From JBLFWJ01 sp047611425 (GTDB lineage: Bacteria; Bacteroidota; Bacteroidia; UBA10329), in the NCBI GenBank assembly GCA_047611425.1, contig JBLFWJ010000001.1, positions 5,040 through 69,039 of the forward strand: 64,000 bases of DNA, in the 5' to 3' direction. The notes below the pieces were generated by a model. It ran no database searches and had not been told where the DNA came from. It was given only the letters and a program-made list of their open reading frames with translations. The translations under genes were made by a program, and so were the position numbers. Shown here piece after piece: positions 1 through 8,210 of this stretch (the first letter of the stretch is position 1; each line of letters starts with the position of its first letter).

Positions 1-39
1 ACGTTGATCTTTGACGTTGAGTTAGTAGACGTGAAGTAA
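1..39 (+). CDS. C-terminal end of a probable FKBP-type peptidyl-prolyl isomerase (partial)
   Basis: The first 39 bases read in frame as TLIFDVELVDVK followed by TAA. A final strand of the form L-I/V-F-D/E-V-E-L is typical of the end of FKBP-type peptidyl-prolyl cis-trans isomerases. The gene enters from outside the window, and a strong hairpin terminator follows 16 bases after its stop. Only 12 residues are visible, so the family call rests on this short tail. Confidence 0.5.
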   Translation, partial: TLIFDVELVDVK

Positions 40-55
40 GACTTCTGAATCATTG

Positions 56-92
56 AAAAGGCCGAATCCTGATGAAGGATTCGGCCTTTTTT
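56..92 (+). terminator. Rho-independent terminator, probably bidirectional
   Basis: A perfect 15-bp stem (56-70 with 76-90) closes a 5-base loop. Its A/T ends give a T run on both strands. It lies between the convergent FKBP-like tail and the polysaccharide operon and can serve both. Confidence 0.85.
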
Positions 93-117
93 ATTCAATC
101 AAATTTGAAAGGAAAGT

Positions 118-1563
118 TTAGTTTTCCTTCAGTTCTTTTTTGCTGTAGTAAATGTCCAATGCCACGATTGCGGCAGTGAATCCCCAGAAAGGTGCACTTG
201 CTTTATCAGTATCAAGGAAGTTGTTTAACATTCCGTGAATCATGTATGTGACCAAACCGAGGAACATACAGAGCAGAATTGTTCGGTGTTCTCCAGGCGG
301 CATTTTTCCGTAAAGAATTACAGAATAATAGCAGATACAGATTACAATAATGATGAACGAGAGCGATCCAAATATTCCCGCTTCAGCAAGTGGTCCGATG
401 TATTCACTATGTGCATTTCCTTTATCACCAGCATTGGTACTAATGCTGGTTTTTTCTTGAGAATGCTGAAATGGAGCATAGACAAAAGCGTACGTTCCAG
501 GCCCCCAACCGACAAAAGGACGGGCTTCAAAAAGTCTAAATGCAGACGACCATCTATTCAATCGTTCCAGATTACTCGCATCCGTGGATATGTTCGAAAT
601 AGACTGAACGTGCTCTCCCAACTCCGCGGAGGAGTCTTGACGGTTACTTTCTAATTTCTGAATAATCGTTTCCTGCAACGAGAAAAAGGCAATGATAATT
701 CCAACGCCAATCAATGCTACAGTAGAGAATTTGATTCTCATTTTGAGAATAAAGAAAAGTCCAAGGGCTGCAACTAAGCTCACCCAGGCGGCTCTTGTAT
801 AACTCAATATCAAGGCAACGGTGAACAAAAGAATCAATGACCAGATCCCGATTTTAACCGTTCTTGAATACGATGAGGTCAATCCGAAACCAATCAATAA
901 TGGAAAGAAGAATGCCAATGCCGCACCATAGGAAGTATGATCATTAAAAAATGGATCCATCACCCAGTGTGCGGGTTGCTCTTCAAATCCGTACATGCCA
1001 TGATGAACAATCGTGTAAATAATCACACAAGTAAACCCCAGAATGTAAGCCCAGATATAGGTTTTAATCTTATCGGGGTCCTTGAATATTTGTGTTGCTA
1101 CGAAATAGAAAGAGGCCAAAAACCAAAGTCTAGAAAGAACGAATTTAAAAGAAACGATGGGCAACTCACTGGTGAATGAAGTGAGGATGAGCCAAATTAG
1201 ATTCATCATTATGGCCAACGTAATTGGGTGGTTCGAAACTTTGGAATCAAACTTTCTTTCCAATAGGAACTTCAAAATCAGAACCAATAAAACTCCGAAC
1301 ATTAAAGGATCTGTCGGTAATGATAATCCCACGCCTTCTCCAACATCGGTAAGGTTTACCGAAAGAGGGGTGAGGAAAACGATGAGAATTACCAGTTTGT
1401 CCAAAGAGAACAAAGCCAAGAAAACGATTGCTAATGCCACCGGCAGGAGTGGTAAGTAGAAGAATTCCATGGCCACCATAAGCGCATTAAGGCCAGCGAA
1501 TGCGAGCCCTGCAATGAGAATCCATTTAGAATTGAGTTTGAGTGACTTGATAGCTTCAGCCAC
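118..1563 (-). CDS. O-antigen ligase/polymerase family membrane protein
   Basis: This 481-residue protein has about ten to twelve hydrophobic segments and a long periplasmic loop near residues 300-390. The motif NAHSEYIGPLAEAGIFG near residues 383-399 matches the H-x3-P-x2-E-x-G-like signature of the Wzy_C (O-antigen ligase/polymerase) family. Such proteins either join glycan repeat units at the periplasmic face of the inner membrane or ligate the finished polymer to an acceptor; sequence alone does not separate the two. It is the last gene of a leftward operon and lies 6 bases after the upstream chain-length regulator. Together with that pair and a Wzx flippase it forms a Wzy-dependent polysaccharide export set. 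Confidence 0.8.
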   Translation of the reverse strand: MAEAIKSLKLNSKWILIAGLAFAGLNALMVAMEFFYLPLLPVALAIVFLALFSLDKLVILIVFLTPLSVNLTDVGEGVGLSLPTDPLMFGVLLVLILKFLLERKFDSKVSNHPITLAIMMNLIWLILTSFTSELPIVSFKFVLSRLWFLASFYFVATQIFKDPDKIKTYIWAYILGFTCVIIYTIVHHGMYGFEEQPAHWVMDPFFNDHTSYGAALAFFFPLLIGFGLTSSYSRTVKIGIWSLILLFTVALILSYTRAAWVSLVAALGLFFILKMRIKFSTVALIGVGIIIAFFSLQETIIQKLESNRQDSSAELGEHVQSISNISTDASNLERLNRWSSAFRLFEARPFVGWGPGTYAFVYAPFQHSQEKTSISTNAGDKGNAHSEYIGPLAEAGIFGSLSFIIIVICICYYSVILYGKMPPGEHRTILLCMFLGLVTYMIHGMLNNFLDTDKASAPFWGFTAAIVALDIYYSKKELKEN

Positions 1564-1569
1564 GACCTA

Positions 1570-2520
1570 CTATTTTCTTATTCCTGTATTGTTCAGGAAT
1601 GATAACACCACCAATGAAAATAGTAGACAAGATGCAACGCTAACCAAAACGATTAACCATCTTATTGGATAAGATTTCTTGTCGGAAACTACCGGTGAAG
1701 TCACCACATTACAATAAGTCAAATGCTTTTCTACATCCTTAACCGCAGCTTCCAAAGACTCCTTTAAATTATTATAGGTACCTCTAACTCTCCAAAGATG
1801 CTCGGTAAGACTAACATATTCTCCTCCATGTTCTTTCAGAGATTCAAGAATAGGCTCAACTTCCTTTCTGTATTTATCGGACCCAGGGCCAGTGACTACT
1901 TGTAAATATCGTTCGGTAGCATATTCTGTTTGAAGCGCGAAATCTAGGATTCCGTGTGTTACTCTCAAGTCTTTTAGCCTGGCTTCTAGGCTATCCATCT
2001 CTTCCTTTTTGTTCTTAACCTGAACCTCAAGAATTTTAACCAGCTCGATGGATTTCTCCTTTTGCATGGACTTTTCCTTCAAGTTAAAGTGATGAATCAT
2101 TCGATCAACCATCACTTTAGCAAGCTTGGGGTCGATGTCCATGACCTCAAGAACAACTGACTCGTACTTGGTTTTTTCGAAGCTTACATTTTCCTCAAAC
2201 TCATCTCTCAACTTGGTTCGATGACCAATCTTACTTGAATCAATTCCATAATGGCCATAAAGACCGAATTCTGTAGACAGCGCTTCCATAATGGCGTCTG
2301 ATTCCAAAACTTGTAGCATTTGCTCCGTTGGAGTTTCGGTGCCCATCGGAATAATGTTGGCAGGATAGAGTACGGCTGCACTCTTATACTTTGGTTCAAT
2401 AAACGTGGCAGATGAAAATACAGCCGACAATAATGCGGCTACAACTGCAACTATTGCCAATTGCTTCCACCATCGGAAGACCAAAGACAAAATCTGATTA
2501 TTATTAAAGAACTCCGACAT
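1570..2520 (-). CDS. Wzz/GumC-like polysaccharide chain-length regulator, copy 2
   Basis: The 316-residue protein has the classic Wzz layout: an N-terminal membrane segment near residues 18-36, a long periplasmic part rich in coiled coil (about 150-270) and a second membrane segment near residues 287-310. It has no Walker motifs or tyrosine-kinase domain, so it is a Wzz-type chain-length regulator rather than a fused BY-kinase. The segment KKSYPIRWLIV before the last membrane helix also occurs in the gene just upstream, which marks the two as paralogues. Its start codon overlaps the upstream stop by one base. It probably sets polymer length with its partner. Confidence 0.75.
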   Translation of the reverse strand: MSEFFNNNQILSLVFRWWKQLAIVAVVAALLSAVFSSATFIEPKYKSAAVLYPANIIPMGTETPTEQMLQVLESDAIMEALSTEFGLYGHYGIDSSKIGHRTKLRDEFEENVSFEKTKYESVVLEVMDIDPKLAKVMVDRMIHHFNLKEKSMQKEKSIELVKILEVQVKNKKEEMDSLEARLKDLRVTHGILDFALQTEYATERYLQVVTGPGSDKYRKEVEPILESLKEHGGEYVSLTEHLWRVRGTYNNLKESLEAAVKDVEKHLTYCNVVTSPVVSDKKSYPIRWLIVLVSVASCLLFSLVVLSFLNNTGIRK

Positions 2521-3545
2521 TAGGGTTGGGCGTTGAGGTCCTTGAAACTTTCAAATCCAATGATTAGCAACAATGTAACCAAGACAGACGATATTACGGA
2601 AATGAAAACAATGAGCCATCGAATTGGATAAGATTTTTTCTCAGCAACAAACGCGTTGTTCACAATAAACTTGTGAGGCAAAGTCTGCTCCGCATCAACC
2701 TTTGCTTCCTGAAATTTTGCACGAATATGACTCAGCTGTTCCTTCTCGTGTTCTAACATATCTCTGATGGAAACATAAGCACCACCATACTGACTTAGCG
2801 TTTTTAAGCGTTCCTCCAGTTTTTCAGCTGCCGCAGATTTTCCCTCCAGAATAGCCTTAGCATAAGCTTCATTGAAACGTTCTGCCATCGATTCGTAATC
2901 GTTGATACCCATTTGCCGTAATCGGTTCAATGAGTCTTCTAATTCTTTCACATAGTCTTTCATGAAGATGTATTGATCCTCAGCAATTTTCATGGCTTTA
3001 AAAGCACGTTCTTTTTGCATGCGATTTTTGGTAGTGTCCAAAAGAGCGGCTATATCATTAGCCATACCTGCAGCCAAAACTGGGTCGGTATCATAAACAT
3101 CAATCCTTACCGATTGAAACTCCGTTCGTTTGTACGTGATATTGTCTTCATATTCCTTGAATAGCTTGGTGAATTTGTACTGGTCGGCAGTATCGATATC
3201 ATAATGCGCCATCAAATCATACTTGCTGACAATCTTGCTTCTTATTTCGTCAGAATTCAAAATCTGAAGCAATTGTTCTGCTTGTTCCTCTTCTCCAAAA
3301 GAAAGAAGATCGTCTTTGGACACGTTATTCTTAGCCATCAATGACTTCGATACTGAAGCAGTAGATGTTGGAAATAGAATCACTGTGCTCATATACTTCG
3401 GCTGTACAAAAGTTGGCCCCGAAAATATGGCAGAGCTAACTGCAGCTAACAGCCCTACAATAATCAACGGCTTTCGCCACCGATATATGTAAAGTAAGAG
3501 ATTTGAAGAATCGAAGGACAAGCCTTCGTTTGACTTTTGCGACAT
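2520..3545 (-). CDS. Wzz/GumC-like polysaccharide chain-length regulator, copy 1
   Basis: At 341 residues this is the longer of two adjacent chain-length regulators. It has an N-terminal membrane helix near residues 24-42, the usual PKYMSTVILFP strand after it, a coiled-coil periplasmic region and a C-terminal helix after KKSYPIRWLIV. No ATP-binding motif is present. Both copies share overall topology and the PIRWLIV anchor, which suggests an old tandem duplication or a two-component chain-length complex. It lies 71 bases downstream of the flippase gene and overlaps the next gene by one base, so the four leftward genes are probably one operon. Confidence 0.75.
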   Translation of the reverse strand: MSQKSNEGLSFDSSNLLLYIYRWRKPLIIVGLLAAVSSAIFSGPTFVQPKYMSTVILFPTSTASVSKSLMAKNNVSKDDLLSFGEEEQAEQLLQILNSDEIRSKIVSKYDLMAHYDIDTADQYKFTKLFKEYEDNITYKRTEFQSVRIDVYDTDPVLAAGMANDIAALLDTTKNRMQKERAFKAMKIAEDQYIFMKDYVKELEDSLNRLRQMGINDYESMAERFNEAYAKAILEGKSAAAEKLEERLKTLSQYGGAYVSIRDMLEHEKEQLSHIRAKFQEAKVDAEQTLPHKFIVNNAFVAEKKSYPIRWLIVFISVISSVLVTLLLIIGFESFKDLNAQP

Positions 3546-3616
3546 ATTCAGCGCGTGTGTGCGGTAAAAAAACGGTGGTCAAAAGTAGGAAAATTCAATT
3601 GCCAATTTCTCTTGAT

Positions 3617-5062
3617 TCAATCCTCCTTGGATCTAATAATTTGGAGCATTTCCATTGGTTTGATCAACTTTAAAATCAATGATATAAATAGGGCAGAAGT
3701 AATTAGAATAGTAGATCCAATTAGCCAGTTGTCTATGTTGCTTGCCACGCCCCAGCCAATCAAAACTGAGGTAATTACGAAAATTGAGTAAAGTCCAATT
3801 TGGCGAATACTGGGCGCTGCTTTAAACAATCGATGAGCGAAGAAACATTGGATTACGAAAACCATGCTTTGCACAAATGCTGCAATCCAAGCGGAGCCTA
3901 CTGCACCATATTGTGGAATTAAAAGGACATTCATAAGGATTGAGATTACAACCGCAATCACCGCGATGGTGTTTAAGATTTTCAAGCTGCCGTTGGCGGT
4001 AAGTAAGGTGCCAACTACGTAGGATCCGGCCATGCTCACAAATGCCAACATCAACCAGGGGAATACGGCCTGAGATTCAGAAACCATATCGGTGTACAAT
4101 AAGCCCATAATTTGATTAGAATAGAACCACGCAACTAGCGCAACTATTGTAGCTGGAGCCACCAAAAGTCCTAGCGACATTCTACTTAACTCAGAAACCG
4201 GTTGTTTCAGTTTGAGCATTCTGGCAAATATGGGAAGAAGTAGAACTGCAAACAGGTATGCAAACATGTTACCTGCATCTAAAAGCCTAAAAGCCTGAGC
4301 GTAGATGCCCGCTTGAGTTGCTCCGTTTGGATGAAGTAAATCGAGAAGTACTGCATCCTGCCGGTTATAAATGCTCATTAGGAGGACAAGCAGAGCAAAG
4401 GGTAGGCTCTGCTTTAAGATTACTCTAAACAGTTTTAAATCTATGCCAAATTTGACATTTCCGGCTTTTATCCATACCAATATCAAAGCAACAATTGCGG
4501 TTATCAAATAGGCTACCGTCTGCAAAATCACAAACATATTTATGGTGAACGGCTGATTAAAAACGGTGGTCCATAAACCGAGACCACATAATACAATCAT
4601 AAGAAAACGATCCGCAACCGAGATAAGGCTATCCGTTTTGAAAAGGTGTAAACCAGCAAGATTCGATCGCAAGAAGAGTATCCCTGCTAATAGAAACTGG
4701 TTGAAGCACAGCAGACCCAGCATGAACTTTGCCTCATCGTTATATCCAGAAAGAATTGCAACCAGCAAACAGACAAGCATGTATCCGATTGCAAGCAACA
4801 ATCTTAGGCTGATCAGACTTCCGAAGTACTTCCCAAGTAAATGGTTGTGTTGGGAAATGTTACGGTTGTTATAGTTCGTGATTCCAGCATCCAATACAAT
4901 ATTGAGAATGATGGATAAGTTAAGGAGTGCGAAATATGAACCGTAGCCTTCAACTCCAATCACATTCTGGACTTCACGGTCAATTCCGAAAATCCAAAAG
5001 GGTTTGATCAGAAGATTGATCAGAACTAGAAAAAGAAGATTAGTGATGAATTTCCGCTGCAT
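3617..5062 (-). CDS. Wzx-type polysaccharide flippase
   Basis: The 481-residue protein is almost entirely hydrophobic, with about 12-14 predicted membrane helices spaced as in the MATE/MOP exporter superfamily. The N-terminal stretch ending in GYGSYFALLNLS is typical of the Wzx (polysaccharide biosynthesis) branch. It would flip lipid-linked repeat units from the cytoplasmic to the periplasmic leaflet, feeding the polymerase and chain-length regulators encoded downstream. It is the first gene of the leftward operon and diverges from the GT4 glycosyltransferase with 73 bases between them. Confidence 0.82.
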   Translation of the reverse strand: MQRKFITNLLFLVLINLLIKPFWIFGIDREVQNVIGVEGYGSYFALLNLSIILNIVLDAGITNYNNRNISQHNHLLGKYFGSLISLRLLLAIGYMLVCLLVAILSGYNDEAKFMLGLLCFNQFLLAGILFLRSNLAGLHLFKTDSLISVADRFLMIVLCGLGLWTTVFNQPFTINMFVILQTVAYLITAIVALILVWIKAGNVKFGIDLKLFRVILKQSLPFALLVLLMSIYNRQDAVLLDLLHPNGATQAGIYAQAFRLLDAGNMFAYLFAVLLLPIFARMLKLKQPVSELSRMSLGLLVAPATIVALVAWFYSNQIMGLLYTDMVSESQAVFPWLMLAFVSMAGSYVVGTLLTANGSLKILNTIAVIAVVISILMNVLLIPQYGAVGSAWIAAFVQSMVFVIQCFFAHRLFKAAPSIRQIGLYSIFVITSVLIGWGVASNIDNWLIGSTILITSALFISLILKLIKPMEMLQIIRSKED

Positions 5063-5094
5063 TTCGGGCTGCTAAGGTAGTTGATCAGCTTGGC

Positions 5095-5127
5095 TTGCTG
5101 TTCGGGAAATACGTTTCATTACTTTCG
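5095..5127 (+). promoter_or_regulatory. Possible Bacteroidota-type promoter of the GT4 gene
   Basis: TACTTTCG at 5120-5127 matches TAnnTTTG at seven of eight positions. A TTG at 5095-5097 lies 22 bases upstream and could serve as the -33 element. Transcription would begin only a few bases before the ATG at 5136, so the mRNA would have almost no leader. This rests on motif matching only. Confidence 0.3.
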
Positions 5128-5135
5128 GCCATTCC

Positions 5136-6260
5136 ATGCGCATAGCGGTAAACACAAGGCTTTTATTGCCCGGAAGATTAGAAGGGATTGGGCGTTTCAC
5201 AAATGAGACGCTTAAGATTCTAGTCGCTGATCATCCTGAAGTGGAATGGATTTTCCTTTTTGATCGCCCTTTTGACCAGCAGTTTATTTTTGGACCGAAC
5301 GTAACGCCCGTTGTGGTTTGGCCGCAAGCTCGACATCCTTTGCTTTGGACACTTTGGTTTGGGTATATGGTCCCACGTGTATTGAAAAAGCATAACGTTG
5401 ACCTATTCTTATCACCAGATGGATACAATTCTTTGAATGCAGAAATGCCCACTGTTGATGTGATCCATGATTTAAATTTCGAGCACAATCCAGACGATGT
5501 GCCGGGATGGGCAGGTAGATATTTGCGGAGCCATTTTCCGAAATTTGCCAAGGCATCCAAGCGTGTTGCCACGGTTTCTGAATACTCTAAAAGAGATATT
5601 GAAAAAACCTATGGCATTGATTCCAGTAAGATAGATGTCGTCTATAATGGAGTGGATGCTCGATTCGCTCCAAGCTCAATCGACCAGAGGGTAAACATTA
5701 GAAACCGAGAAGCCGGAGATAAACCATTCTTTCTTTACGTAGGTTCAATCAATCCTCGAAAGAATATTGAGCGGATGCTTCAAGCTTTTGATCAGTTCAA
5801 ATCTGAAAATACGTCAAGAGAACACAAGCTCATTGTGGCAGGTGCAAAAATGGTTTGGACGGATAAAATGGAATCGACTTTTGATTCGATGCGTTTCAAG
5901 TCGGATGTGCTATTCAAGGGAAAAGTATCTGATACAACTCTTGGGGAATTGCTTGGTGCGGCAGAAGCCCTGGTCTACGTTTCTTATTTCGAGGGATTTG
6001 GTATTCCGGTGATTGAAGCCTTTCAAGCTGAACTTCCTGTAATCTGCTCTAGTGTTACAAGCCTACCCGAAGTTGCTGGTGATGCTGCTTTGCTCATTGA
6101 CCCTTACGATGTGAATAGCATTACAAATGCCATGGCATCAATTGCGAATAATCCTAAATTGAGATTAGACCTTATTCAAAAAGGCAATGCTCGAAATGGC
6201 GTTTTTACTTGGCAGCGCACGGCTGACCTACTTTGGCAATCTATCCAGAAAGCGCTGTAA
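5136..6260 (+). CDS. GT4-family glycosyltransferase
   Basis: This 374-residue enzyme has the two Rossmann-like halves of GT-B glycosyltransferases. The N-terminal half begins with MRIAVNTRLL and contains a conserved VSEYSKRDI segment. The C-terminal half contains FFLYVGSINPRKN near residue 190 and the nucleotide-sugar-binding E-x7-E motif in EGFGIPVIE near residues 286-294. It probably transfers a sugar from a nucleotide donor to a lipid-linked or surface glycan on the cytoplasmic side. It diverges from the flippase and may supply the same pathway; donor and acceptor cannot be read from the sequence. There is no obvious Shine-Dalgarno sequence. Confidence 0.85.
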   Translation: MRIAVNTRLLLPGRLEGIGRFTNETLKILVADHPEVEWIFLFDRPFDQQFIFGPNVTPVVVWPQARHPLLWTLWFGYMVPRVLKKHNVDLFLSPDGYNSLNAEMPTVDVIHDLNFEHNPDDVPGWAGRYLRSHFPKFAKASKRVATVSEYSKRDIEKTYGIDSSKIDVVYNGVDARFAPSSIDQRVNIRNREAGDKPFFLYVGSINPRKNIERMLQAFDQFKSENTSREHKLIVAGAKMVWTDKMESTFDSMRFKSDVLFKGKVSDTTLGELLGAAEALVYVSYFEGFGIPVIEAFQAELPVICSSVTSLPEVAGDAALLIDPYDVNSITNAMASIANNPKLRLDLIQKGNARNGVFTWQRTADLLWQSIQKAL

Positions 6261-6356
6261 GCGTTATCCCAGCTAAAATGTGAGTTAGCCTATTCCTGTC
6301 AATCAACTTTTGGTACGGTCTTAGTCTTAGGAACGGTGTAACCAAAACTCAAAGAC

Positions 6357-6443
6357 ATGAAAACGATAGCCGCAAGACAACTCAACATGATTGGCCTGAT
6401 AGCAATAATCTCATTGACCATTTTGGCCATCATCGTATCCTGA
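6357..6443 (+). CDS. Possible 28-residue single-pass membrane peptide
   Basis: The stretch reads MKTIAARQLNMIGLIAIISL and continues to a stop after 28 residues. A short basic N-terminus is followed by about 18 uninterrupted hydrophobic residues, which fits a one-helix inner-membrane microprotein. It sits alone in a 223-base gap between convergent genes. There is no recognisable homologue, no clear ribosome-binding site and no clear promoter, so it could be a chance reading frame. Confidence 0.3.
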   Translation: MKTIAARQLNMIGLIAIISLTILAIIVS

Positions 6444-6483
6444 AATAATTGAGGGTAGGTGGTTACCTGATGGGCGGCTGAGG

Positions 6484-6771
6484 TTAGAAAAGGCCGAGAC
6501 CGCCCATCATTCCTCCAGCTACTGACTTCATCTCTGATTCAAATACATTCTCGGCTTGCTCAAGCGCACGATTAGTGGCCAGTAAGATTAAATCTTCAAG
6601 ATCTTCCTTTGCAAGTAATTCTGGAACAACGACATCAACAATCTTTCGATTTCCATTGCTAATAACCACAACTCCTTCAGCTTCGCCACGAACTTGAATA
6701 TTATCTAAGCGTGACTTCACGTCATCCATATGCCCCTTCATTTGCTGAAGTTGCTTCAATTTATCCAACAT
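6484..6771 (-). CDS. YbaB/EbfC-family nucleoid-associated protein
   Basis: At 95 residues it has the usual length of the YbaB/EbfC family: an N-terminal helix (LDKLKQLQQMKGHMDDVK), a central sheet with VVVISNGNRKIVDVVV and a C-terminal helix ending in the glycine/methionine-rich AGGMMGGLGLF. The motif of a G-x-V-x-V strand followed by a basic turn is diagnostic. Family members form dimers that bind DNA with little sequence preference. In many bacteria the gene follows dnaX and precedes recR; neither is here. A 61-codon frame ends 7 bases upstream, suggesting co-transcription. Confidence 0.85.
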   Translation of the reverse strand: MLDKLKQLQQMKGHMDDVKSRLDNIQVRGEAEGVVVISNGNRKIVDVVVPELLAKEDLEDLILLATNRALEQAENVFESEMKSVAGGMMGGLGLF

Positions 6772-6778
6772 GCTTTTC

Positions 6779-6964
6779 TTATTTAATGGAGATTCTGTGA
6801 TCCTCTAAAACGCTATTACGTTTTGTGGACAGTTCATCCATTCGGTCCTGAGGGATATCAATTGAATCTCGATCAAATTCTATTTCGGGACATTGATCCT
6901 GAAGGCAAGATCTCAACTGATCTACTTCGAACAAGACTTTCTCTGAAACGGTAAAAATATACAC
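6779..6964 (-). CDS. Small hypothetical protein upstream of the YbaB gene
   Basis: A 61-residue acidic frame starting MYIFTVSEKVLFEVDQL and ending HRISIK lies directly before the YbaB gene with a 7-base gap. It contains no membrane segment or recognised motif. Its tight spacing and protein-like composition argue for a real gene translated together with YbaB, but no family can be named and a chance frame is not excluded. Confidence 0.4.
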   Translation of the reverse strand: MYIFTVSEKVLFEVDQLRSCLQDQCPEIEFDRDSIDIPQDRMDELSTKRNSVLEDHRISIK

Positions 6965-7326
6965 GGCTTATTTACAGAATTCGATGACGAAAGTAACTTG
7001 AGAGTTGAGCGAAGTGGAAATTGGGTTTGCTAAGTTTCGAACATTTAATCCACAGTTTGGTTCCTTTGAATTTCAGTTTCAAATTGCACCAATCACAAAA
7101 TGCTCATTTCTTATACCTTATATATCGTCTAATTTTTAAGGCCCTAAAGTCAGGGTCAATTTCAGATTATGGAAAATCTTACACCCTTGAATTGGAATAG
7201 GATTGAAAGAAGTTTAATTCTTTCGTCTAACTTCTTCAACTTCGTTTGTTTTGTGTGACTAAGTTCTTACCTTTGCGCTCCCTTAAATAAAAGGGTATAG
7301 TAAAGACGAAAATTTAGCGGACGCAA
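6965..7326. other. Divergent intergenic region upstream of the ribosomal run
   Basis: This 362-base AT-rich gap separates the leftward YbaB pair from rpsL. On the minus strand it holds TACTTTCG (6988-6995), a near match to a -7 element that could serve the YbaB pair. A weak hairpin of CCCT and AGGG arms lies at 7142-7155. The rpsL promoter and 5' leader fill the right end. No gene or structured RNA was recognised in the rest. Confidence 0.6.
7245..7275 (+). promoter_or_regulatory. Promoter of the ribosomal protein run (Bacteroidota type)
   Basis: TACCTTTG at 7268-7275 is a perfect TAnnTTTG -7 element. TTTG at 7245-7248 lies 19 bases upstream as the -33 element. The predicted start near 7282 gives a leader of about 45 bases before rpsL, and a small CCCTT/AAGGG hairpin (7280-7295) falls at the very 5' end of that leader. 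Confidence 0.65.
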
Positions 7327-7698
7327 ATGCCTACAATTCAGCAACTTGTAAGAAAAGGTAGAGTGAAACTTGTCGATAAGAGCAAGTCACCAGCACTCGA
7401 TTCTTGCCCTCAAAGACGGGGGGTTTGTGTAAGGGTTTATACCACTACACCAAAAAAACCTAATTCAGCCATGAGAAAAGTGGCCAGAGTCAGGTTAACC
7501 AACGGTAAGGAGGTTAACGCTTACATCGGTGGAGAAGGACATAATCTTCAGGAACACTCGATCGTTTTGGTTCGAGGTGGAAGAGTAAAAGATCTTCCTG
7601 GTGTGAGATACCACATCGTTCGTGGTGCTTTGGATACTGCAGGTGTTGCAGATCGTAAGCAAGGTCGATCTAAATATGGTGCTAAGCGAGGTAAGTAA
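7327..7698 (+). CDS. rpsL: Ribosomal protein S12
   Basis: S12 sits in the decoding centre of the small subunit and takes part in tRNA selection. The 123-residue protein carries the conserved loop [12 protein letters not shown] with the lysine (residue 43 counting Met) whose replacement confers streptomycin resistance in other bacteria; here the sensitive-type lysine is present. The second conserved loop, [16 protein letters not shown], holds the lysine/aspartate pair near residues 88-89. It is the first gene of the run, 20 bases before rpsG. Length and sequence are canonical. Confidence 0.98.
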   Translation: MPTIQQLVRKGRVKLVDKSKSPALDSCPQRRGVCVRVYTTTPKKPNSAMRKVARVRLTNGKEVNAYIGGEGHNLQEHSIVLVRGGRVKDLPGVRYHIVRGALDTAGVADRKQGRSKYGAKRGK

Positions 7699-7718
7699 TA
7701 CCTCAGAATTATTAGAAA

Positions 7719-8186
7719 ATGAGAAAAAACGTAGCCAAAAAGAGAATACTTCTTCCTGACCCAAAGTTCAGCGATCAGTTGGTAACTCGATTTGTAAACA
7801 GCCTAATGGTTAGCGGTAAGAAAAGTACTGCGTTCAAAATATTCTACGATGCAATTGCAATTGTAGATGAGAAGACTGAGGGCGAAGGTTTGAATACTTG
7901 GAAGAAAGCCCTTACCAATGTTTCTCCATCTGTAGAGGTGAAGAGTAGAAGAGTAGGTGGTGCAACATTCCAGATTCCACGTGAAGTTCGTTCTAACCGT
8001 AAGGTTGCTTTGGGTATTAAGTGGTTGATCGATTTTTCTGCAAAGAGAAACGAGAAGTCAATGGCTCAGAAATTGGCCAATGAGGTGCTTGCTGCTTCTA
8101 AAGAAGAAGGTGCTGCGTACAAGAAGAAAGAAGATACACATAGAATGGCTGAGGCGAACAAGGCGTTCTCTCACTTCCGTTTCTAA
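7719..8186 (+). CDS. rpsG: Ribosomal protein S7
   Basis: S7 nucleates folding of the 16S rRNA 3' major domain and lines the E site. The 155-residue protein starts [10 protein letters not shown] and contains the conserved [20 protein letters not shown] stretch of the family. Its length equals the usual bacterial form. It lies between rpsL and fusA as in the classic str operon, 24 bases before fusA. Confidence 0.98.
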   Translation: MRKNVAKKRILLPDPKFSDQLVTRFVNSLMVSGKKSTAFKIFYDAIAIVDEKTEGEGLNTWKKALTNVSPSVEVKSRRVGGATFQIPREVRSNRKVALGIKWLIDFSAKRNEKSMAQKLANEVLAASKEEGAAYKKKEDTHRMAEANKAFSHFRF

Positions 8187-8210
8187 TCGATTTTAGGAGA
8201 GAAAGATATT

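Noticed and set aside
7142..7155. Small CCCT/AGGG hairpin as a ribosomal-protein leader
   Set aside because: It lies upstream of the predicted transcription start and has only four base pairs.
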